From Pomphorhynchus laevis (Eukaryota > Acanthocephala > Palaeacanthocephala > Echinorhynchida > Pomphorhynchidae), in the NCBI GenBank assembly GCA_012934845.2, contig WNNJ02000199.1, positions 372,001 through 436,000 on the forward strand: DNA of 64,000 nucleotides, written 5' to 3'. This document shows, one piece after another, positions 1 to 11,500 of this stretch. Within the stretch, counting starts at the first letter, position 1; each line of letters starts with the position of its first letter. Below the pieces are notes generated by a model, which had not been told where the DNA came from, made no database searches, and saw only the letters and a program-made list of their open reading frames with translations. A program made the position numbers and the translations under genes.

Positions 1-3000
1 ATGCGGGTCACACTCTTTTAACTTAAAGCAATAAATGCCGGTATGTTCTTGTAATTTTATTATTTTGAAGTGATTTGTTCAGTTCTTCTGCCCAATTCTT
101 GTTAATCTGTCAAACTCTTGGCAAATCAACAAAGAGATACTTATGAGGAAGATTTTCAATCCATTAAAACGGTATACTTGCGTCGTTTTCATATTGTTGT
201 CTATTAGCTTGACTATCTTTATTTTTATGTCATGTTTCCTAGTTGTTACATGTATCTTTATGTTACTGTGTTCAGTAACTATGAACTGAACACAGAATGG
301 CTTAGCCATCAAACTATATACGCCGTGAAGCAGAAAGTAATTTTTATGCCACACAATACTTCGCGGGATGAGAATTGATTATTGCTGCTTGAACGTATAT
401 TGCAATTCCGATATTACATAGATAATTCTTTATTCCTATGCCACAAATACGATACGATATGCCGCACAATACGACCACAAGTTTGGTCGTATTGTATAGT
501 GAATTTACTGAACTATTTCGAAAATAATGAATATTTCGATTTCATTTGTCAATTTTTATTGTAGTTTCTCTTTTTCAAATGTAAGTGATTCTTTAAAGAA
601 TAAAAGCAGTATTTTAGTGGTCACATTTCATTAAAAAAATAAATTGTTTGAATGTATAAGGTGCAATATTTATAAAATGCGGCTATCATTTAGTTTTTGC
701 TCATTAAAAATATAGAAATTTCTATTTAGAAATTCAAAATCGAGAAGTGTTTGAAGAATCTAGATTATATAGTTTATAATAGTTTATTAATTATTTATAA
801 GTTAAATTAGTTTATTGATTTAGAATTTATCAATAATAGATTAATTTTTAGACTATTATTAATCTATTATTAACTATTATTGTTGAATTTTTAAATTAAA
901 CATAAAGTAATTCACACGTTGCGTGTGCATATATTTTATTATAATCTCAAAGAATTTTAAAATCAACTGCATTCAATCTCTTTTAATGCTAAGATTGAAA
1001 AATTCTATTTATTTCTTTCTATAGTTTTATGAATTCACAGGAAGGAAAAAATTAGTTTTGTTCCAGAAATTACAATATTTGATAGCTCCAGCTATCATTT
1101 ACAGAAAAATCGTAAATTTACAGGAACGAAAAATTATATCATATTCTTTTCTGTAGTTTTAGACTAATGTATTCGTTCCTGTAAATTTATAAAATTGAGA
1201 GATTGATATTTTGAATTTTACAGTTTTGATTATTTATATCTTCCGAACTATTAAATTGTAAATATTGTTTTGTTGTATTATAATATTATTATATTGTAAT
1301 ATATTTTATATCGTATCTTACGAACTTCTAACTTCGAATTGTATATCGTTTTAAAAACAAAAAAGTAATAACTTTTATAACATTTTATAACTTTTAACTT
1401 CTAACTTTATATTGTAAAGATCAAACATTCTATAATCGACATAAGTTTATGCGACATAAATATGTTATATACCACAAATATGAATAATACCAATAAATTA
1501 TAATAAATAATTCACATGATAATCCTTAATAGTTGAGTATTTATTCATATTGTAATATTATTATATTGTAATATATTTTATATTGTATCTTACGAACTTT
1601 TAATTTGAAACAAATCGACATAAGATTATACGACCAATAATATTAAATAAATTCCTTGTGATATTTCGATCTTGGCATGAATCATCTTCAGACATTTCTA
1701 AAATAAAAAAATACAAATTACATACATAATAAAAAAATGTTAATAATAAAAAATTCCTAATGTCTTTACGAATCCTTCATATTTGCGATTGATTGTAGGA
1801 TTCATCTCTTTGATGAATATCGCTCCTAGAATGCACTCCTTTGTATTATCAATTATTTCCCTTATAGATACCTTAAGGTTATGATATTTAATAATAAAAT
1901 TGCTCATTAAGAGCACATGTATCAAATAATTGATCACCTTCAAGTTTACAAATGCATGATGTAATTATCGGAGTTTTCGCAAATTGGCCGAATGTTATCA
2001 TCACAATTACTTGATGGTTTTCTTGTCTATTTAATCGGAATATATCTTTGATCTAGTTACACGAAAGCTTGCTGAAATTGTTCGAGCTGACTTACGACTA
2101 AGGTGTATAGATGATATTTTATTTTCCTGTTATTTTCTCCATTTATCTTTTTAGAAGGATTGATACAGACCTTCTAAGACCACCTCTGCTTAAAACCACG
2201 GAAGGACAATTGCAATTTTTATGATAGGAAAACACTGAATTATCATATTCTGATTGATAGTTGGAAGCACGTTGTTCAAAAAACAACGTTTTATAAACGT
2301 TGGATCTATTCAACCGTTAAATATACAACTACAACCATTATAAGAGAATGTACTTGTACCCTCCATGATGTGGAGGCGTATTAATAAAATTAATATGAAC
2401 AATAAAATTTAATCACACCAACAATAAAATTTATTGATGCTTTAAAACTAGTCTCTATGCATACAAAATTACAGTATTTGGATAGTATTTAAGCAAGAAT
2501 ATTTATAATATCGTCACGTCTGTCAATTGTGAGCCCATCGTTACTCCATGATAAGGCATGGGTGTTGTGAAATTTGCATCGCAATCGAACTTAGCTGAGA
2601 TATTAGGGTTCAATTATATATAGCTTCAATATAGTCTTGAAATTCATTGTTTTTTAAATATTAAATTGCTTCATCAATGAAATAGTTGTTAACAAGCTCG
2701 ACGTTTCCTTCCTTAGTAAAATGCTTTCAGAAATCGGTGTAATTTATTTTGTTTTTATTTCTCTCTAAGAAGGATCTTATTCCCAAATTCTTGTTTAGAT
2801 CAACTATATGACTTGTGATATATACCTTAAAGTAAGCAGAAGGTACACGTTCGGTAGTTTGCCCAATTTTAAGATATGTTAACAATTTCAAGGAAATCGC
2901 CTCAACGGAAGTTAAAGCGATCGTAGAATATCTGAATTCAATCACGATGTGCATGCAGCATCTCTTTGTTTCTTGACAGCTGAGATAATTCTGTTGTCTT

Positions 3001-3340
3001 TATTGCAAAGTATTCGATATGAAAATGTTGCACATGACGGGGAAGGTTCTTGTTAAGATTGCATCTTTACTCACTAGTTTCGCTGATGCATCTTTACTCT
3101 TTCAAAATATCTCGAACGGATCTGTCACTAATGATTTCATGGAAGAAATGAGCTTTTGTGTCATTTAAAAACATTTTTCTCATTTGGATTGCTTTTTTTT
3201 AAGTTGAACAATAAATATTGCTGAAAAACCGAGCTTCTTTTATTAATTTCGTATATTTTCTACTCTCCTACATTTCTGATCTGTCTAATTTGGTTTGTCG
3301 TATCTGGACAATTTGTCTAGTTAGTGATCGTTGCAGCATG
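1..3340. other. AT-rich region without a recognised gene
   Basis: I see no host gene here. Open frames are short and AT-driven. The longest, on the minus strand at 2727-2954 and 1740-1943, match no family I know and lack splice-linked partners. A 17-bp inverted pair lies at about 1112-1128 and 1170-1186 (the arm contains TTTACAGGAACGAA), with a small 7-bp palindrome just upstream near 1080. Most likely intergenic or decayed repeat DNA upstream of NOP53. Confidence 0.5.
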
Positions 3341-3347
3341 TATTTGT

Positions 3348-3853
3348 TATGAAGCCGACCAAATGATGATACTCGCTCGTGTATGCAATTGTTCATTCTA
3401 TTTACCTGGCAGATTCCGGTTTCCTGTCAAAGAAAATTCAAAAGACAGATTGTCGGTTGTTTCCGTCAACTGTAGTGCTATCTCCGTCTTTGTGTTACAA
3501 AAGATGGAAACAACGTACAGTTTGCACAAGTGGAAATGTTTTCGTTACAAACTGTATCGATTGTTTTTACAGAAAGGCAGCAGAGGAAAAGTTCAGCAGA
3601 TAATTAAAGGACCGAAACACGAAATGTAGGCGTATGCTCACTGCTGATGAGGTCCACCTACGCTGATTGTAGTGTACAGTGATTCTGATAGGATTTAAAC
3701 AACCATACGAGGATAATATCAAATCGACCACTGAAGAATAGTGGCTCGTGTAAGCAATATTCACAATAGTAAAAATGATTAAAGAATTCACACGAGGATA
3801 ATTTATGAAGCCGACCAAATGATGATACTCGCTTGTGTATGCAATTGTTCATT
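3348..3853 (+). repeat. Small element bounded by 50-bp direct repeats, with hammerhead-like motif
   Basis: A 50-bp sequence beginning TATGAAGCCGACC occurs at 3348-3397 and again at 3804-3853 with one mismatch, so the unit period is 456 bp. Between the copies the DNA is less AT-rich than its surroundings. Within the unit, GGACCGAAAC (3609-3618) is followed by CTGATGAGGTCC (3644-3655); GGACC and GGTCC are complementary, as in stem II of a hammerhead ribozyme, although the boxes come in the circularly permuted order. Related boxes occur at 20738-20783 and, on the minus strand, at 37559-37606. Direct repeats plus a hammerhead-like core recall retrozymes and Penelope-type tandem ends; this is inference. 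A weak Cys-containing open frame at 3379-3603 is unassigned. Confidence 0.5.
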
Positions 3854-3973
3854 TAAATCTAGTTATGTTACATTTTAAAATAACAAATGAAATTAATTGG
3901 AATAATTAATTATGATTACTGACATATAAATAGTATTTATAATATTTATTTATAATATGTAATTTGGCAATTT

Positions 3974-5504
3974 ATGCTTTCGTTAAAGACTGCAGCTATG
4001 ACTAGACGAGCTTCTAAACTTACAATGAAAAATAAGCGAAGCTGGAGAAAAATTGATACTTCCGATTTAGACAAATCACTCGAGAACAAACGAATTGAAG
4101 AAAGGACCGGGTAATTATATTTTTAATTTAAATAATTTGAAAGTTATCTTAAATTTCCCTTATCAAATTAAACGATTAGTTTCCGTGGATTCTTATTCGT
4201 ACAAAAGTAGAAATGGAAACAATTCGACAAACCATTGATGTGACAAGTTCATTGACATTTTAAAATAAACGTGTGCATCAATATGTGCCTTTACATAACA
4301 ATTACTATCGTTGTGGTCATGAAGTTGTAGTTTCACATTGTAATTGATTGTGTACTGACATGATATTTTTTAATATAATAATTTAGTTTTAATGAGTTTT
4401 CCAATTAAATTTTAAGGGTTTCTTTGCTGCTAAACTTAATGTAAACATTTTTATGTTTCTATAATAAACTTTATATTCCTGCAGGAAATTTGATTTCTAT
4501 ATATTTTTCTAAAACACTAAATGACACAATATTTAATATTCATGTATTTTATTAAATATTTAATATTTATTAATATTTAATATTTGATATTAATATTATA
4601 GTATTAATTTTATTAATATATTAATATTTATTTATTAATATTTAATATTAATATTATAACATTAATTTTATTAATATTATTATTTAATATTTGTCGAATG
4701 CAAACATATTAATAAAAATTCTAGATTTAAATTATAAAATATAAAATTGAATTAATTAATTTAATTAAAAACAAATTAATAATATATTAGATAATATTTT
4801 AATTAATAAATATAATTGATTTTATTATATTTTATATAATAAATTATAAAATGTGTTTATTACACATTTTTATAACACGTTTATTACATTTTATATTTAT
4901 AATTAATTTATATTTATAATCTTTTAAGAATAATTTAATATTCTGTATAATTACATGGAATTATGTTTCATTTTAAAATAATAAATAGAAATAGATAGTT
5001 CTGATTTTAAATGTTTTCCTTATTTAACGCTTATTAGCGATGAATAAATATTTAAAAAATTTTAATATTATTTTAAACAATTTTATATTAATGAAAAATT
5101 ATTTAAATCGTGTATATATTTTCAGTGGACTTCGTGCAACTAAACCTAATGAAGAACTTTTTGTAATCGATCGTACACCAAATCAAAGTAGACAATATTT
5201 GTAGAAATCATTTTTTACTCTTTAAATTTAAGCTTCGTTAATTAATGCTGCACCCACCGATCTTGATTTTAAAATGCAACATTTACGATGTTTTTCAGCT
5301 CTTGAAAATACTTGTAGTGTACCAGCTCGCGTATCAACTACCGTAAAGTACGTAATATTCTCAGGTGTATTTTATTCTTAACGTTAATTAGAACCCCTAT
5401 CACTAACAAGCAAAAATCCAAAACTGACAATTCGGTTTTGACGCCTGCAGTAAAGACGAAACCGACTGCAATACAGAATCTTTGGGATGCAGAAACACAA
5501 AAGG
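3974..5504 (+). CDS. NOP53: NOP53 exons 1-4
   Basis: Exon 1 (3974-4110) encodes the basic start and the conserved SWRKIDTSDLDKSLENKRIE, ending in phase 2. Exon 2 (5126-5187) continues GGLRATKPNEELFVIDRTPN. Exon 3 (5299-5347) encodes LENTCSVPARVSTTV. Exon 4 (5392-5504) ends with AIQNLWDAETQK, the counterpart of the DLW motif of other NOP53 proteins. The intron between exons 3 and 4 is only 44 nt. A later ATG at 3998 would also keep the conserved block, so the exact start is uncertain. The 1015-nt first intron holds only AT-rich, simple-sequence DNA. Confidence 0.88.
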
Positions 5505-8500
5505 GTATTTAATTCTACAGATTTGTAAATGATATTTAGGATTTTGTAATAATTACTTAGCTTACTATCTTTTCAAGGATAAAATAGAAAGATCATATTA
5601 CAAGTGGCACCATTTAAGTACTTGATTAGAAGCAGGCTAGTAAAATAAATTATCTCTTACAAGTAGTAGTGTACGGTTTAAAACGAAATTTCAAGAGATT
5701 CAAATAGATCGCCAAAACGAAATTTAATTGTGACTTACTATCTTGTTACATCTTAATGTCAAACCTCATTACGCTCCTTCTACAATTAGTCGGATTATTT
5801 ATACGAGTTCACTAAGATTACAAAAATAAAAAAATGATAAAAATTAATACATTTTTTAATTAATAAATTATTAAATTTAATAAATTTTTAATAAATTAAA
5901 AATTAATTTTTAATAATTAATAAATTTTTAAATTAATAAATTACTAAAGTTAATAAAGTTTTAATAAATTAATAATTATTTTTTAAATAATTAATAAATT
6001 ATTAAAGTTAATAAATTATTATCAGTTAATAAACATTATTTTACATTATCAGATAATCTTCAGGCCAAAGAGATTATATTATCTAACTCTATCCACCATT
6101 ATAGGTGGATAGAGTTAGAAGTAATGAATGATACAGTAGCTGGTTTCTGTTGCGAAATCATCTTGTGTGATCAAACAAAATTGATAAAAGAAATAAAAGA
6201 ATTTATGAAAGGATCACCAGCACTGATTCTATGATCTCCTGATCATATCAGTGCTATATATGAAGACTACAGGAAGACTATATATGTAATATTTATTGTT
6301 ATACAATATATAATTTGTTTAATAATTATTAGACTGTCAAAGTTTATATTATTGAAGATTAAATTTGAATTATACTTTTTGAATATCGTTTTTAAATCAT
6401 TTATTAGTTATTATATCATGTTATCTTTTATCATCTTATTACATCGAAAAATAAAAATAAATAAATAAATAAATAATAAATAATTAAATTTTTAATAAAT
6501 AAAAAATTTAATATGCGGGCTAATTTAAACTTTACAACTTTTATCGGGAAAACAAATGTAATTAGTAATATATTCGTTTGAATGAATAAAAAAGAATACA
6601 AAATAATGTATTCTTCTATATTGAATAATATCGCAATATTATTTAATAATATTATTTATGGTTCATTCAGAAGCATTACCTTTTCGGATAATTGTTATAA
6701 ATTATTGTCATCTTTGATAACAAACAGACTAAAATATGTGTAGAAACTAGTTTACCTTCCGAACAGTTCGGTTTCAGACAGGGTTGTTCTACATTACCTG
6801 CTTTCAACTTTGAGGAAGTTAATTCAAAGCGGTATCATTAGATACCAATCAGTCTATGTAATTTTTGTCTATTTTCAACGTGTGTTCGACTTAGTGGATC
6901 GTACTATTTTGCTACGAAGACTACACCAACATTTTAACGTTTTGGTTAACACATAATAAGAGTCCTAAAACAAATATTATATACCCGTGAAATTAGGATT
7001 TTTGTTGGTTTAACTAAAATGTTATTCTCCAAAATTGCGGAGTTCCACAAGGAGACCTAATTAGCCCATTATTATTTTCGATCTACTTATCGGACTTGCC
7101 TGTTTTAATTAAGAAATTGTCGTTTGATATCGCTTTGATATTATACTATTATGATTTAGCAATTATAAGTTCGGATATAAATACACTATAAACCCGCAAT
7201 GCATGCTGATCAAAACAAAATTGCAGCTAATGTGGCAAAAACTAAAGTTATTAAATTCAGAAAGAGAGGGCGGTTGTACAAAAACTATCGTATATTCTAC
7301 AAAAATGTCCCGCTAGAGTTTTGCACTAGTTACAAATATCTCGGAATAACTATATCATCGATACGAAACTTTGGTGAACACGTTGAAGTTCAGAACTGTT
7401 AGTTCTCTTCGTATGTTCATCAAATTCCAAATGTTGGAGCATTATCGTTCAGTGCCGCACTCAAATAACGCCATATGGCATTATTTTTCCTTGATTTTAG
7501 CATATAAAGTAAAAAAGTTTTATATCCATGCAAAATCAAACTAACATTGAAGATCTAGAGGGAGCGATTATAAAAATGAGCGAATAAGATAGATTACAAT
7601 GGGCATTCGATAACAATATTTTTAAAACAAGTTATATTTGAGATGGATGCAAGGTTGAATCAAAATTGGAAAAATGCAAGAATTCTTCTGATGGTCATGT
7701 CTGGAAGTGACATGTAAAACTAGATGTAGATCTAGAGGGAGCGATTATAAAAATGAGCGAATAAGATAGATTACAATGGGCATTCGATAACAATATTTTT
7801 AAAACAAGTTATATTTGAGATGGATGCAAGGTTGAATCAAAATTGGAAAAATGCAAGAATTCTTCTGATGGCCATGTCTGGAAGTGTTACACACCTCAGT
7901 GTATTAAGCGTCATGAAAGATGTTCATTACGACGAGGATCTTTTTTCGAAGATTTTTCTTGCTCTCTTAAGACACTTGTTAAAATATTAATTAAATATGC
8001 CTCTAAGCAACCATTACATTCCAAAGAAGTTGCAAGCCAACCTTAAGCCAACCTTAAGGTTGCAAGCCAACTTTAAAATTGATAATTTCGATAATAATTA
8101 AGGACTAATTAATTTATTGTATAAATTATTCTGCCCATTGCTAATTGACGGCAATGATTAATAAATCAACTCCGAATATTATAAATTATAATTCTGTTTA
8201 GATAAAAAGAAGAAAAATAAACGTGTTGTGAGTAATGATCATGTTTTAAATTTAAATTTTTTATATTAACTGCAGAATCCTCGGAGATATTTACCCATAA
8301 TTCCAGCAATACCTGCACCACATGATGGTATTTCGTATTTACCTGATAGCGAGAAACATAAGGTTTTTTATTTCTCGAATTATTTAATTTATTTAATATT
8401 TAATATAGGAAATTTTGTATGAAGAATTCAAGAATGAACTTATTTATCAAGACGAAGTCTTTAAAGATTCATTAGTTGCAAAAAAAATCGACAATGTTTT

Positions 8501-11500
8501 GAAACTGCGAAAGGTAATTTAATGCCTAACTACTTAGTTTTTATTAGCTTATTTTTATATAATTTATAAAAATGGTACAATATATAACTTAATTATTATA
8601 ATATTTATTTATTCCGAATTTACAGAAAACAACGTTCCCTCAAATAGGCCACTACTGTCATAATTCGTAAATGTACAAAAGTTATGAAACATTCCAACGT
8701 AGAAAGAAAAAATAATTATTATTAATTACTTAATTATTATTAAATTATTATTTAATAATAATTACTTAATTATTATTAAATTAATAATAATTTAATAACA
8801 TGATTAAATTATATTATATAATATATAATATAATATATCATATTATGTATAATATTAAATATTAAATAATATTTTAATATTATATTAATATTATATAATA
8901 TTAATATTTGAATATTATATTATATATTAAATAATATTTGAATAGATAATTTAATAATAATTTATCAATTTTAATCGTTGATTATATTATTTAATAATTA
9001 TTATATTTCAATTATATTTTTTAATAGTTGATTGCATAATATAATAGTTATTATTTAATATTTTATTTTATTATTTAATAACGTTTATCAATTTTACTTT
9101 GTAATCGTGAATTAGATAATATAATAATGGTTAATAACTTTTTATAATCGTTTTTTCTACTTCTTACAAATGTTTTCTCATTAAATATTAATAATAATTG
9201 TAACTGCAATACCGCAGGTGTAGTATACCTAATACAATGTACATGCGGATTGCAATATATAGGAAAAACATATCAAATGTTAAAAACTAGGTTTAGGCAA
9301 AACATATATAATATACAGCATATTAGTCAAACTATATTTCATAAACATATGAGTTATGATAGGTTTATTTGTATAATAGACAGTTATTGTCGTATAAAAT
9401 GCTATATTTGGACAATAAGTTTTTTAGTAGTAATAGTTTTTTATTTTAAATTGTATTTTTTGTATAACATTACATTTTAGTATTAATTCTACAAAAGAAT
9501 TTTTAGAACAGACAAAAGGAATAAATTTTCAAAATATAAATACATACGATTTTAGTACGCTTTATACAAATCTAGATGTAGTAGATATTAAAGAAGCGTT
9601 AGTAAAATTAATTAATCTTATATTCGGAAAAGATATACATATATATGTTATAATAATTATAACGCCTATCTAACAAAAATTAAACCATCAAATAAATATA
9701 AATATATGGATAAATTGAATTAATAGAATCCTTAAATATTTTGATAAATCAAAATTATTTAAAAGTAGGGACATCTATATTTAGACAAGTAAAAGGTGTT
9801 CCAATGGGTGGTAATAGTAGCCCAATTATAGCTGACTTGTTTTTAAGCTTTATAGAATATGAATGTGTTCATAACTGTGTAAAAACTAAATCTAAACAAT
9901 ATAAATATATGAAATATATGTTTCGATACATTGATGATATATGTGTATGTAATTCTAATAATTTTTATTCAATTAGTGAGCACATTTATCCAGAAAGCCT
10001 TATTCTTAACAAAACCAATATTAATGATAAAGAAGGTGTATATCTAGATATGAACATTAAATTAACATTAACTAAAACTACTATTAATTTATATCGTAAA
10101 GATGACATATTTAAATTTACAAGAAACATATTTTTGCATGAGCATTCATGCATACCATATAATATAAAATATAATACATTAAATAATGAAATTTTAAGAA
10201 TTGCAACAATTTGTAATGATATTGGCTTTCTTAAAATCATTTAAATAATTTAATAGATACATATTTTAAACTAGGTTACTATAAAAAATAACATCAAGCA
10301 GAAAATAGTAAAATATATAAATCAACACAATAATATAAAGAATAAATTTAAACTCTTAAGTGGCAAATTTTTATAATAATATAATATACTTTGCATTAGA
10401 TAATATAATAAGTTAATAACTTTTTATAATCGTTTTTTCTACTTCTTACAAATGTTCTTCGTTAAATATTAATGATAATTGTAACTGCAATACCGCAGGT
10501 GTAGTGTATCTAATACAATGTACATGCGGATTGCAATATATAGGAAAAACATATCAAATGTTAAAAACTAGGTTTAGGCAACACATATATAATATACAGC
10601 ATAATAGTCAAACTATATTTCATAAACATATGAGATATGATTTTATTTGTAACTTATTGTCGTATAAAATCTATAACAATAAGTTTTTTAGTAGTAGTCG
10701 TATAAAATGCTATATTTGGACAATAAGTTTTTTAGTAGTAATAGTTTTTTATTTTAAATTGTATTTTTTGTATAACATTACATTTACAAGGTTACCCGCT
10801 AATGGGTCCCATAAAAACATTATGTTTGAAACCCTTTTGAATTGGGTTGTTTCTGGTAGATCCTGCTAACAGAATGCACATTGACGAAACCCTAGCCAAT
10901 GCAAATCTGATTCTACATCGAAGGGAATTAATGCATTAATTATAATGGAGGGACGATCTGGAAGGTCTGAGCTGCGCGATCCGTTTTAACACTTTCGACG
11001 CAGAAGGTCCAGTGCCCCCATTGGCAGCGAAAATCATCGTCACAAAGTGCGCTCTCTCAATACGCCCAACCCCTTCACCATATTTTGCTCGTTTTCGTTG
11101 TTCATGATACATGAATTTGGATGAGACAGGACCAGCTGAATAGGATGGAGCAAGATGATTAAATACATTGATGTCCAGTAAAGACCGCTCCGTACCATCA
11201 CCAACCAATCCATTACACGAAATGTCTGAGCGCGCATTAGCATCAGTAGTAGTCGTAGTAGCGTCAAAAGTCACAAACTCTGGTACTACCTAAGAGCCGG
11301 CTCAATGCATACACAGTTTGTAACGCACGATAGCTCGTTATCCATCAAATCTCGAACTATATTGTGGCGGATTGTCGACAACCCACCTGCCTGACAAGAC
11401 TGAGCATGTGACAGGTTGAACAAATCTCCACACTGACAAGAAGAAGGCGTATTGTGTGGCTGCCATCCATATTGGGTTGCAAGAGCATCGTAGAACTGCA

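Noticed and set aside
3379-3603. A piggyBac-type Cys-rich C-terminal domain
   Set aside because: Only a few Cys residues fit and no transposase motif is nearby.
5577-5640. A possible NOP53 exon after a CTTTTCAAG acceptor
   Set aside because: No frame gives the family's Lys-rich box, and the phase does not fit; the 26-nt exon at 8202-8227 does both.
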